Positions 8,719-16,722 of a DNA stretch of 64,000 nt are shown here, one piece after another (position 1 is the stretch's first letter; every line of letters starts with the position of its first letter). The DNA is from Weeksella virosa DSM 16922. Its GTDB lineage: Bacteria > Bacteroidota > Bacteroidia > Flavobacteriales > Weeksellaceae. The position numbers and the translations under genes are program-made. The stretch lies in NCBI RefSeq assembly GCF_000189415.1, contig NC_015144.1, positions 62,001 through 126,000 of the forward strand, in the 5' to 3' direction. Under the pieces are notes generated by a model. It was not told the DNA's origin, ran no database searches, and was given only the letters and a program-made list of their open reading frames with translations.

Positions 8719-8763
8719 CAAACCTCGCTTTTTCCTGCTTTTTACCTCATTACCAAAAAATCA

Positions 8764-8800
8764 CAAAACGGCTGTAAAGCCCTTATTTACAACCGTTTTG
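8764..8800. repeat. 15-bp inverted repeat near the element end
   Basis: CAAAACGGCTGTAAA (8764-8778) pairs with TTTACAACCGTTTTG (8786-8800) with a single mismatch and a 7-nt loop. On the minus strand it is followed by GTGATTTTTT, so it could end transcription leaving the ilv region leftward, or it may be a protein site in the attachment region. Confidence 0.55.
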
Positions 8801-8957
8801 CCTGTTATTAATCTTTAATGTATTTTTACTGAAACTTTATTTTATAAAAATTGACAAAAATTGACACAATTCACCCTATAAACAGTTGATTTTCAATATA
8901 ATATCACAAATCTCCTTACAATGAAAACCTGTATTTCGAAATAACTAAGTAAAAAAA

Positions 8958-8989
8958 TTTGGTCATCAAAAAAATACTTTTTATGTTTG
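8958..8989 (+). promoter_or_regulatory. Bacteroidota-type promoter of the ilv operon
   Basis: TTTG at 8958-8961 (-33 box) and TATGTTTG at 8982-8989 (-7 box, TAnnTTTG) are separated by 20 bp, the family's usual spacing. Transcription should start a few bases before the first leader peptide at 9008. Confidence 0.8.
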
Positions 8990-9007
8990 CAACGCAAAGC
9001 AAAGAAA

Positions 9008-9076
9008 ATGTACAATTCAATTATTATTTCTTCTATTATTATTACTGGTGTGATTTCACAGTCCGGGAAGGAATAA
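9008..9076 (+). CDS. ilv leader peptide 1
   Basis: A 22-codon frame: ATG 9008, stop TAA 9074-9076. It begins MYNSIIISSIIITGVIS and holds seven Ile codons (two runs of three plus one) and one Val. It lies about 19 nt after the -7 box and just before a rho-independent terminator. A ribosome that stalls at the Ile codons would leave 9064-9071 free to pair with 9111-9117 and so block the terminator. The regulatory role follows the standard attenuation model; the peptide itself is not expected to have a function. The frame is too short for usual gene calling. Confidence 0.85.
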   Translation: MYNSIIISSIIITGVISQSGKE

Positions 9077-9139
9077 TTTTGAACAAATCTAAAAGATATA
9101 TTCTAAGTAGCCTCCCGAGAAATCAGGAGGCTTTTTTTT
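9064..9139 (+). terminator. Attenuator 1 of the ilv operon (terminator and antiterminator)
   Basis: Terminator: AGCCTCC (9109-9115) pairs with GGAGGCT (9126-9132), followed by eight T (9132-9139). Antiterminator: CGGGAAGG (9064-9071, last codons of leader peptide 1) can pair with CCTCCCG (9111-9117) with one bulged A, using the left arm of the terminator. A ribosome at the leader stop codon would cover 9064-9071 and allow termination when isoleucine is plentiful. Confidence 0.8.
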
Positions 9140-9168
9140 ATGCACAAACAATTAAAAAAAAGAACAAA

Positions 9169-9213
9169 ATGAACCTATATACCAACAATATTATTATCAA
9201 CTCGCCACCGTGA
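9169..9213 (+). CDS. ilv leader peptide 2
   Basis: A 14-codon frame (MNLYTNNIIINSPP, stop TGA 9211-9213) with three successive Ile codons and one Leu. It follows attenuator 1 and precedes a second terminator. A purine-rich AAAAGAAC stretch stands before the ATG. The arrangement repeats the leader/terminator logic of the first unit, which is the main support for it. Confidence 0.78.
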   Translation: MNLYTNNIIINSPP

Positions 9214-9238
9214 GGAATGCTGCTGTATGTCAAATTGT

Positions 9239-9271
9239 AAGCCTTTCTCACTTTCGGGAAAGGCTTTTTTT
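9239..9271 (+). terminator. Attenuator 2 of the ilv operon
   Basis: AAGCCTTTC (9239-9247) pairs fully with GAAAGGCTT (9258-9266), followed by seven T (9265-9271). A competing pairing is possible between GAGGAATGC (9212-9220, overlapping the leader 2 stop codon) and GCCTTTCTC (9241-9249), with one G-U pair and one mismatch. The ilvE start codon is 47 bases downstream. Confidence 0.75.
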
Positions 9272-9317
9272 ATGCCCAGAAAATCAAATAACAATTCAAT
9301 AAAAAACAAAAACAAAC

Positions 9318-10190
9318 ATGTATTTCAACAACGAAACAGTGCTTTATTTAGACGGAAAATTTGTAAAAGCCAACAATTCCACAACCGATTTATACAGTCA
9401 AACCCTTCATTATGGTTACGGCGCTTTTGAAGGCATCCGTTCGTATGAAACAGAACAGGGAACCAAAGTTTTCAAAGCCGAAGAACATTACGAACGCCTA
9501 AAAAAATCATGCGAACTGGTGAAAATTCCTTTCAACTATACCGTGCAGGAATTGGTAGAGGCCACCTACGCATTGCTGGAAAAAAACAACTTAAAAAATG
9601 CCTATATCCGACCATTGGTGTATTGCGGACAAAATATGAGCTTATCAAAACCTACCAGCGTTTCGGTGATGATTGCTGCCTGGGATTGGGGAGCTTATTT
9701 AGGCGAAAAATTACTGCGGTTAACAGTTTCTTCTTATTGCCGACCGCATCCAAAATCCATCCATATCGAAGCCAAAGTCTGCGGTCATTATGTCAATTCT
9801 ATCCTGGCAACCAACGAAGCAAAAGAGAAAGGATTTGATGAAGCCTTGTTGTTGGACAGCGATGGTTTCCTGGCCGAAGGTCCGGGAGCGAATTTATTTT
9901 TTGAGAAAGACGGAAAATTATTCACGCCCCAACTGGGAAATATCCTTCCGGGAATCACCAGATCTACGGTTTTGGAATTAGCAGAAGAATTAGGTCTGGA
10001 GGTAGAACAGGGAAAATTCACCAAAGAAGATTTGTTCCAGGCCGACAGCGCATTTTACTGCGGAACAGCTGCCGAAGTGGTAGGAATCGCAGCGGTAGAT
10101 GATTATCAATTTCCTAAAAACTGGAACGATTCACTGGGTAAAAAACTTCAAAACGCCTATTCACTTTTGGTAAGAAAGCCAACAAATTAA
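9318..10190 (+). CDS. ilvE: Branched-chain amino acid aminotransferase
   Basis: 290 residues, PLP-dependent class IV aminotransferase that makes Ile, Leu and Val from their keto acids with glutamate. Visible landmarks are [12 protein letters not shown] near residues 30-41, the PLP-binding Lys153 in [22 protein letters not shown] and the [13 protein letters not shown] segments near the C-terminus. It is the first gene after the tandem attenuators and is separated from ilvD by about 14 bases, so it shares the operon's Ile-responsive control. Confidence 0.95.
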   Translation: MYFNNETVLYLDGKFVKANNSTTDLYSQTLHYGYGAFEGIRSYETEQGTKVFKAEEHYERLKKSCELVKIPFNYTVQELVEATYALLEKNNLKNAYIRPLVYCGQNMSLSKPTSVSVMIAAWDWGAYLGEKLLRLTVSSYCRPHPKSIHIEAKVCGHYVNSILATNEAKEKGFDEALLLDSDGFLAEGPGANLFFEKDGKLFTPQLGNILPGITRSTVLELAEELGLEVEQGKFTKEDLFQADSAFYCGTAAEVVGIAAVDDYQFPKNWNDSLGKKLQNAYSLLVRKPTN

Positions 10191-10204
10191 ATTCTCCAAA
10201 ATCA

Positions 10205-11881
10205 ATGAAAACACTCAACAAATACAGCAGAACCATCACGCAGGATGAAACCCAACCTGCTGCACAAGCCATGCTTTATGCTTTAGGATTAACAGAAGAA
10301 GATTTGCAAAAACCCCAAGTGGGAATTGTGAGTATGGGTTACGAAGGAAATCCGTGCAATATGCATCTCAATGATCTGGCGAAAGAAGTAAAAGCCGGTG
10401 TTCAGCAAGAAAATTTAGTGGGTTTGATATTCAATACCATTGGTGTAAGTGACGGTATATCCAACGGAACCGATGGAATGCGCTTCTCTTTGATTTCCAG
10501 AGATATCATTGCAGATTCCATAGAAACCGTGGTGAGTGCACAGTGGTACGATGCGGTTTTGGCAGTGGTGGGATGCGACAAAAATATGCCCGGATCAATC
10601 ATCGCTATGGGAAGATTAAACCGTCCTGCCATCATGGTGTATGGCGGAACCATCCATTCCGGAAAATGGAAAGGCGAACCGCTCAATATCGTTTCGGCTT
10701 TCGAGGCCTTGGGTAAAAAATTTAGCAACACAATTTCTGCTGAAGATTACAAAGGAGTAATCAAAAACGCTTGCCCCGGAGCGGGCGCGTGCGGTGGGAT
10801 GTATACCGCAAACACGATGGCTTCCGCGATTGAAGCTTTAGGAATGAGTTTGCCGTACAGTTCTTCCAATCCAGCATTGAGCGACAATAAAAAAACCGAA
10901 TGTTTCGATACTGGAAAAGCCATTCAGACCTTGTTGGAAAAAGACATCAAACCCAAAGACATCATGACCCGAAAAGCCTTCGAAAACGCTATGACGATGG
11001 TCACCGTTTTGGGCGGTTCTACCAATGCGGTGATGCACCTGATTGCTATGGCAAATTCGGTGGATATAGAACTGACGTTGGATGATTTCCAAAAGGTTAG
11101 CAACCGAGTTCCGGTATTGGCAGATTTGAAACCGAGCGGCAAATATCTGATGGAAGACTTGCACGAGGTAGGAGGAGTTCCTGCCGTGATGAAGTATTTA
11201 TTGAAACATCATTTACTGCACGGCGATTGCTTAACGGTCACCGGAAAAACCATTGCCGAAAATTTAGAATCGGTGCAGGGTTTAACCGAAGGTCAGCAGG
11301 TATTTCTTCCCTTAGAAAATCCGGTAAAACCAAACGGACATCTGCAAATGCTCTACGGAAATCTGGCTACAGAAGGAAGTGTAGCCAAAATAAGCGGTAA
11401 AGAAGGTGACTATTTTGAGGGAACTGCCAAAGTGTTTGACGATGAATATGCCGTGATCGAAGGCGTGAAAAACGCAGAAGTGAAACCTGGCAATGTGGTA
11501 GTCATCCGTTACTGCGGACCAAAAGGGGGACCGGGAATGCCCGAAATGCTTAAACCGACTTCAGCGATCATGGGCGCTGGATTAGGCAGTTCGGTAGCAT
11601 TAATTACCGATGGCAGATTTTCAGGCGGCACCCACGGTTTTGTGGTAGGACACATTACACCCGAAGCTTTTGTAGGCGGAACGATTGCTTTGGTAAAAGA
11701 TGGCGATTTGATTGCCATTGACGCTAAAAATAATACAATCAACTTAAAAGTATCTGAACAGGAATTGGAAAAACGAAGAGCGGCCTGGAAACAACCGCCC
11801 TTAAAAGCTGATAAAGGTGTTCTGTTTAAATACGCACAATGTGTTTCAAGCGCTTCTTTAGGCTGTGTAACCGATAAATAA
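10205..11881 (+). CDS. ilvD: Dihydroxy-acid dehydratase
   Basis: 558 residues, usual length. Iron-sulphur lyase that converts dihydroxy acids into the keto acids for Val and Ile. Likely cluster-binding cysteines are Cys51 (EGNPCNMHL), Cys124 ([10 protein letters not shown]) and Cys196 ([11 protein letters not shown]). The C-terminal motif [15 protein letters not shown] is conserved in the IlvD/EDD family. It stands between ilvE and ilvB with short gaps. Confidence 0.97.
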   Translation: MKTLNKYSRTITQDETQPAAQAMLYALGLTEEDLQKPQVGIVSMGYEGNPCNMHLNDLAKEVKAGVQQENLVGLIFNTIGVSDGISNGTDGMRFSLISRDIIADSIETVVSAQWYDAVLAVVGCDKNMPGSIIAMGRLNRPAIMVYGGTIHSGKWKGEPLNIVSAFEALGKKFSNTISAEDYKGVIKNACPGAGACGGMYTANTMASAIEALGMSLPYSSSNPALSDNKKTECFDTGKAIQTLLEKDIKPKDIMTRKAFENAMTMVTVLGGSTNAVMHLIAMANSVDIELTLDDFQKVSNRVPVLADLKPSGKYLMEDLHEVGGVPAVMKYLLKHHLLHGDCLTVTGKTIAENLESVQGLTEGQQVFLPLENPVKPNGHLQMLYGNLATEGSVAKISGKEGDYFEGTAKVFDDEYAVIEGVKNAEVKPGNVVVIRYCGPKGGPGMPEMLKPTSAIMGAGLGSSVALITDGRFSGGTHGFVVGHITPEAFVGGTIALVKDGDLIAIDAKNNTINLKVSEQELEKRRAAWKQPPLKADKGVLFKYAQCVSSASLGCVTDK

Positions 11882-11890
11882 TTAAAAAAA

Positions 11891-13621
11891 ATGAAAACAA
11901 TAGAATTAGAAACTCCCAAACAAACTTCGGTGCGGTTGCAATCCACTGGTGCAGAAGCGGTGATACAAAGTCTGAAAGCCGAAGGGGTAAAAACAATATT
12001 TGGTTATCCAGGTGGTGCGATTATGCCCATCTACGATGCCCTGTTTGATCATCTTGAAGAAATAAACCACGTTTTGACCAGACACGAACAGGGTGCTATT
12101 CACGCGGCGCAGGGATATGCCCGGACTTCCGGAAAAACAGGCGTTGTATTCGCAACTTCAGGTCCGGGTGCTACCAATTTAATCACAGGTTTAGCCGATG
12201 CATTGATCGATTCTACGCCCTTGGTTTGCATCACCGGACAGGTGGCTTCTCACCTTTTGGGAACGGATGCTTTTCAGGAAACCGATGTGATGGGAATTTC
12301 AATGCCGGTAACCAAATGGAATTGTCAGGTCACCAAAGCAGAAGATATCGCTCCTACCTTAGCTAAAGCATTTTATATTGCCTCGTCTGGCCGTCCGGGA
12401 CCTGTTTTGGTGGACATTACCAAAGATGCTCAGTTTGAAATGCTGGATTTCTCTTACGAAAAATGTACAGCGGTTAGAAGTTTCCACCCGAAACCCAAAC
12501 TGAATCTGGATCAAGTGCAAGCTGCAAGCAAGCTTTTGAACGAAGCAAAAAAACCGTTGATGATTGTCGGTCAAGGGATTATGCTTTCCAATGCGGAAGA
12601 AGAATTACGGGCTTTTGCCGAAAAAACTGGCGTTCCGTTGGCTTCCACGCTTTTAGGATTGGGGGCTTTCCCCGCAAATCACCCCCAATTTGTGGGTATG
12701 GTTGGGATGCATGGGAATTACGCACCCAATGTAAAATCCAATGAGTGCGATGTCCTTTTAGCAGTCGGAATGCGGTTCGACGACCGTGTTACGGGCGATG
12801 TTTCCCGCTATGCCAAACAGGCCAAAGTAATTCATATCGATATTGATCGAGCCGAAATTAATAAAATCATCAAAGCAGATGCACCCATTTTAGCCGATGC
12901 CAAAGAAGCTTTAGCGTTTTTAACCGATCTGGTAGAAGAGCAAAATCATCAACGTTGGTTGGATGAATTTCATCACGCAAAAGAAAATGAACTGCAGGTG
13001 TTGTCTAAAAACAGAAATAAAGATTTTTCTGACCAGTTAAGAATGGATTTGGTCATCGGTTTACTTTCTCAAAAAACCAATGGCAATGCAGTGATCGTAA
13101 CCGATGTGGGCCAACATCAAATGATGGCAGCACAGTTTTACGAATACAATCAGACCAAAAGCAATGTTACCTCTGGCGGATTGGGAACAATGGGATTTGC
13201 ACTTCCAGCAGCTATAGGTGCAAAATTTGCCAACCCAGGAAAACAAGTAATAGCCATCATTGGTGATGGCGGTTTCCAGATGACTTTGCAGGAATTAGGA
13301 ACCATCATGCAGAATAATATCGGCGTAAAAATCATCATTCTAAATAATGAATACCTGGGAATGGTGCGGCAGTGGCAACAAATGTTCTTCGAGAAAAGAT
13401 ATTCCTTCACCAATATTCAAAGTCCGGATTTTGTAGCCTTGGCGGCTTCTTACAGCATCAAAGGAGTAAAAGTGGAAAAACAGGAAGATTTAAGCCATGC
13501 TTTAGACGAGCTTTTAAACACAGAAAATGCCTTTCTGCTCGAAGTGAAAGTAGCCAAAGAAGACAATGTTTTCCCGATGGTTCCCACTGGAGCTTCGGTT
13601 GCTGAAATTCGGTTACAATAA
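11891..13621 (+). CDS. ilvB: Acetolactate synthase large (catalytic) subunit
   Basis: 576 residues, ThDP enzyme that makes acetolactate and acetohydroxybutyrate. Catalytic Glu66 lies in RHEQGAIHAAQGYAR, and the ThDP/Mg motif runs from GDGGFQMT to ILNNEYLGMVRQWQ. FAD-domain motifs (GMHGNYAPN, VGMRFDDRVTG) are present. It starts at ATG 11891 after an A-rich leader; ilvN follows 10 bases after the stop. Confidence 0.97.
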   Translation: MKTIELETPKQTSVRLQSTGAEAVIQSLKAEGVKTIFGYPGGAIMPIYDALFDHLEEINHVLTRHEQGAIHAAQGYARTSGKTGVVFATSGPGATNLITGLADALIDSTPLVCITGQVASHLLGTDAFQETDVMGISMPVTKWNCQVTKAEDIAPTLAKAFYIASSGRPGPVLVDITKDAQFEMLDFSYEKCTAVRSFHPKPKLNLDQVQAASKLLNEAKKPLMIVGQGIMLSNAEEELRAFAEKTGVPLASTLLGLGAFPANHPQFVGMVGMHGNYAPNVKSNECDVLLAVGMRFDDRVTGDVSRYAKQAKVIHIDIDRAEINKIIKADAPILADAKEALAFLTDLVEEQNHQRWLDEFHHAKENELQVLSKNRNKDFSDQLRMDLVIGLLSQKTNGNAVIVTDVGQHQMMAAQFYEYNQTKSNVTSGGLGTMGFALPAAIGAKFANPGKQVIAIIGDGGFQMTLQELGTIMQNNIGVKIIILNNEYLGMVRQWQQMFFEKRYSFTNIQSPDFVALAASYSIKGVKVEKQEDLSHALDELLNTENAFLLEVKVAKEDNVFPMVPTGASVAEIRLQ

Positions 13622-13631
13622 ATTAAAAAAA

Positions 13632-14171
13632 ATGAACAAAATGGAATCATTAGAACGCCCATTCACCGTATCCATCTTTACGGAAAATACCATCGGAATG
13701 CTCAACCGCATCACCATCATTTTCACGAGGAGGCACTTGAACATCGACAGCATCACCGCGTCGGAAACAGAAATAAAAAATGTACATCGGTACACCATTG
13801 TTCTGCGAACAACCCGTGAACAAATCGATAAAGTTATTGGACAGATCGAAAAATTAGTGGATGTGCTGAAAGCCTTTGTACACGAAGATGATGAAGTGGT
13901 GCATCAGGAAATTGCTTTATATAAAATCAAAACAACTGAACTTAAATCCAGCAATGTGGAGCAGGTCGTGAGAGAAAACAGCGCTAAAATCCTCACCGTA
14001 GATCCCGATTTTATCGTCATCGAAAAAACAGGACACAAACAAGAAACACAGGTTTTGTTTGAAAAACTGAAGCCCTTCGGTATTCTCGAGTTTGCCCGCT
14101 CTGGTAGAGTCGCAGTTACCAAACCGATGAAAGAACTAAGCGCATATTTGAAAGAATTAGAAAACAATTAA
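13632..14171 (+). CDS. ilvN: Acetolactate synthase small (regulatory) subunit
   Basis: 179 residues from ATG 13632 (MNKMESLERP); a second ATG at 13641 is possible. The frame is open further upstream inside ilvB, but that part is not native. Residues about 8-80 form the ACT domain (FTVSIFTENTIGMLNRITIIFTR split by NIDSITASETE), which binds Val for feedback control of IlvB. The C-terminal domain (ILTVDPDFIVIEKTGH, FGILEFARSGRVAVTK) matches the ALS small-subunit C-domain. Confidence 0.93.
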   Translation: MNKMESLERPFTVSIFTENTIGMLNRITIIFTRRHLNIDSITASETEIKNVHRYTIVLRTTREQIDKVIGQIEKLVDVLKAFVHEDDEVVHQEIALYKIKTTELKSSNVEQVVRENSAKILTVDPDFIVIEKTGHKQETQVLFEKLKPFGILEFARSGRVAVTKPMKELSAYLKELENN

Positions 14172-14196
14172 TAAAACAATAAACAGAATAAAAAAA

Positions 14197-15243
14197 ATGG
14201 CACAATTAAATTTTGGTGGCGTACTGGAAAATGTCGTAACCCGAGAAGAATTATCACTGGAAAAAGCAAAAGAAATATTAAAAAACGAAACCGTAGCCGT
14301 AATCGGTTACGGCGTACAGGGTCCTGGACAAGCTCTGAATCTGAAAGATAACGGTGTCAATGTAATTGTAGGTCAACGAAAAGGAACAAAAAGTTGGGAC
14401 AAAGCATTGGCGGATGGTTGGGTAGAAAATGAAACCCTTTTTGATGTAGAAACCGCGTGCGAAAAAGGCACTTTGCTGATGAATTTATTATCAGACGCCG
14501 GACAAATACAAGCGTGGGAAACCATGAAAAAACATTTAACTGCAGGAAAGTCATTGTATTTTTCACACGGTTTTGGCGTTACATTTCAAGAAAAAACCGG
14601 CATCGTTCCGCCCAAAGATGTCGATGTATTTTTGGTAGCACCCAAAGGTTCGGGAACCTCGTTACGAACATTATTTTTAAAAGGACAAGGTCTAAATTCC
14701 AGTTATGCTGTTTATCAGGATGCTACAGGAAAAGCAGTAGAGAAAGCCTTGGCATTAGGCATTGCTATTGGTTCGGGCTATTTGTTCGAAACCACATTTC
14801 AAAAAGAAGTATACAGCGATTTAACCGGAGAACGGGGTGTTTTAATGGGAGCTATTGCAGGAATTTTTGAAGCGCAGTACCATGTACTTCGTCAAAGAGG
14901 CCATTCACCAAGCGAAGCCTTCAACGAAACTGTAGAAGAATTGACCCAAAGTTTAATGCCTTTGGTAGCCGAAAACGGAATGGATTGGATGTTTGCCAAT
15001 TGCAGTACCACTGCACAACGAGGAGCATTGGATTGGAAAGGTAAATTTAGAGAAGCTACCACTCCTGTTTTTAATGAACTGTATGATGACGTGCTTTCAG
15101 GTAAAGAAGCAGCCATCGTTATCGAAGCCAACAGCAAGCCAGATTACAGAGAAAAACTCAATGCAGAACTCGAAGAATTACAACAAAGTGAGCTGTGGCA
15201 AACCGGCATGCAAGTTCGAAAATTAAGACCTCAAACCAAATGA
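14197..15243 (+). CDS. ilvC: Ketol-acid reductoisomerase
   Basis: 348 residues. NADPH- and Mg-dependent step from acetolactate to dihydroxyisovalerate. The Rossmann motif AVIGYGVQGPGQA is at about residues 34-46, followed by the cofactor loop with QRKGTKSWDKA. The C-terminal knotted domain carries DLTGERGVLMGAIAGIFEAQ and ETVEELTQSLMPL with its metal-binding Asp/Glu residues. Its stop codon overlaps the ilvA start (ATGA at 15240). Confidence 0.96.
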   Translation: MAQLNFGGVLENVVTREELSLEKAKEILKNETVAVIGYGVQGPGQALNLKDNGVNVIVGQRKGTKSWDKALADGWVENETLFDVETACEKGTLLMNLLSDAGQIQAWETMKKHLTAGKSLYFSHGFGVTFQEKTGIVPPKDVDVFLVAPKGSGTSLRTLFLKGQGLNSSYAVYQDATGKAVEKALALGIAIGSGYLFETTFQKEVYSDLTGERGVLMGAIAGIFEAQYHVLRQRGHSPSEAFNETVEELTQSLMPLVAENGMDWMFANCSTTAQRGALDWKGKFREATTPVFNELYDDVLSGKEAAIVIEANSKPDYREKLNAELEELQQSELWQTGMQVRKLRPQTK

Positions 15244-16484
15244 TACATTTGACAAAAATACAAGAGGCGGCGGACAATCTCAAGGGTGTATCGGTGCATA
15301 CGCCTTTGGTAAAAAACGAAAACCTGAGCGAGCGATTTGATGCTCAGGTTTATTTGAAACGGGAAGATTTACAACCTGTACGATCCTACAAATTGCGTGG
15401 AGCGTATCATAAAATAAGTTCGCTTTCCGAAACCGACAGAAAATCAGGCGTGGTATGTGCCAGTGCGGGTAATCACGCTCAGGGAGTGGCTTTTGCCTGT
15501 CGGAAACTCAACATAAAAGCCGTCATTTTTATGCCCATCACTACACCTGCACAAAAAATAAAACAGGTAAAACTCTTCGGAAAAGAAAATGTGGAAGTAG
15601 TCTTGAAAGGCGATACTTTTGACGATGCCTACAACGAAGCGCTGCTTTTCAGTAAAGAAAATAAAGCGGTTTTTGTGCATCCGTTTGATGATGAATGGGT
15701 GATTGCCGGACAGGGAACTGTGGGACTGGAAATTATGGAGGATACAAAAAACAAAATCGATTTTTTATTCTTCCCGATTGGCGGCGGCGGTTTGGCAGCA
15801 GGAGTGGTGTCGGTTTTTAAGCAGTTAAGTCCCGAAACAAAACTTATCGGCGTGGAACCACAAGGTGCCGCTTCTATGAAAACATCGTTGGAAAACGGTA
15901 AAAATACTGCATTGACGAACATTGATAAATTTATAGATGGAGCCGCCGTAAAACGGGTGGGCGACAAAACATTTGAAATCTGCCAACATTCGTTAGATGA
16001 CATCGTCTTAGTGCCTGAAGGGAAAGTTTGTACCACCATCCTCAAACTTTATAACCAGGAAGCCATTGTGGTAGAGCCGGCAGGAGCGCTGAGCATCGCA
16101 GCCTTGGATCTGTACCAGGACCAAATCAGAGGGAAAAATGTGGTGTGCATCGTGAGCGGAAGCAACAACGACATTACAAGAATGGAGGAAATCAAAGAGC
16201 GCTCGTTGATTGATGAAGGTTTGAAGCATTATTTCATCATCAACTTTCCACAGCGTCCCGGTGCATTAAAAGAATTTGTAAACGAAGTTTTAGGCGAGAA
16301 TGACGACATCACTTATTTTCAGTTTACCAAAAAAAACAACCGGGAGGAAGGTCCGGCAGTGGTGGGCGTAGAACTAAAATACAGTTCTGATTTAGATAGT
16401 ATGGAACAAAAAATGAAAACTAAAAAAATAAATTATCAGCATCTGAATGAGCAGAAAGAGTTGTTTACGCATTTGATTTTGTAA
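15240..16484 (+). CDS. ilvA: Threonine deaminase (biosynthetic)
   Basis: 414 residues from ATG 15240 (MIHLTKIQEAADN), which overlaps the ilvC stop; an upstream in-frame ATG at 15195 lies inside ilvC and is not native. PLP fold type II: the Schiff-base Lys51 is in VRSYKLRGAYHK, the Gly-rich phosphate loop is IGGGGLAAG, and SGSNND lies near residue 305. A C-terminal ACT-like domain (HYFIINFPQRPGALKEF) of about 90 residues is the site of Ile feedback. It makes 2-ketobutyrate, the committed step to Ile, which fits the Ile-sensing leader. Confidence 0.94.
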   Translation: MIHLTKIQEAADNLKGVSVHTPLVKNENLSERFDAQVYLKREDLQPVRSYKLRGAYHKISSLSETDRKSGVVCASAGNHAQGVAFACRKLNIKAVIFMPITTPAQKIKQVKLFGKENVEVVLKGDTFDDAYNEALLFSKENKAVFVHPFDDEWVIAGQGTVGLEIMEDTKNKIDFLFFPIGGGGLAAGVVSVFKQLSPETKLIGVEPQGAASMKTSLENGKNTALTNIDKFIDGAAVKRVGDKTFEICQHSLDDIVLVPEGKVCTTILKLYNQEAIVVEPAGALSIAALDLYQDQIRGKNVVCIVSGSNNDITRMEEIKERSLIDEGLKHYFIINFPQRPGALKEFVNEVLGENDDITYFQFTKKNNREEGPAVVGVELKYSSDLDSMEQKMKTKKINYQHLNEQKELFTHLIL

Positions 16485-16722
16485 ATAAAACTACACTTAA
16501 AGTTAACTTACATAAATAAATCAAAATCAGATACTTAACCAAAACAAAGAATAAAATTCTATTGCACCAAACTCCATATCATTCATTTGGAATATTATAG
16601 ATTAAAATAGTAGATAGACCAACAGACATAACAATCATTTAGCAATATCCAAAACAAAAATAAGTATCAACATCTAAACTATTCATCATCAAACAACAAA
16701 TTACAGATTAAATAATATTATA

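Larger units (their letters stand above)
8585..8957. other. Non-coding end of the mobile element
   Basis: About 370 bases without a gene between the integrase start and the ilv promoter. They hold a near-match to the CTnDOT core (8709-8718), a strong hairpin (8764-8800) and a pair of AAAATTGACA direct repeats (about 8846-8866) that could be integrase arm sites. The exact border between element and chromosome cannot be seen without an empty-site sequence. Confidence 0.5.

Noticed and set aside
8959-9213. 84-codon open frame across the ilv leader
   Set aside because: It crosses the promoter and the first terminator; only its last 14 codons (leader peptide 2) make sense as a translated unit.
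9227-9430. 67-codon frame over the second terminator
   Set aside because: Runs through the hairpin and into ilvE in another frame; no Ile-rich start.
16485-16722. leu genes or a further attenuator after ilvA
   Set aside because: The 238 bases are AT-rich with no frame, hairpin or Ile/Leu-rich leader; only the upstream region of the T9SS gene.
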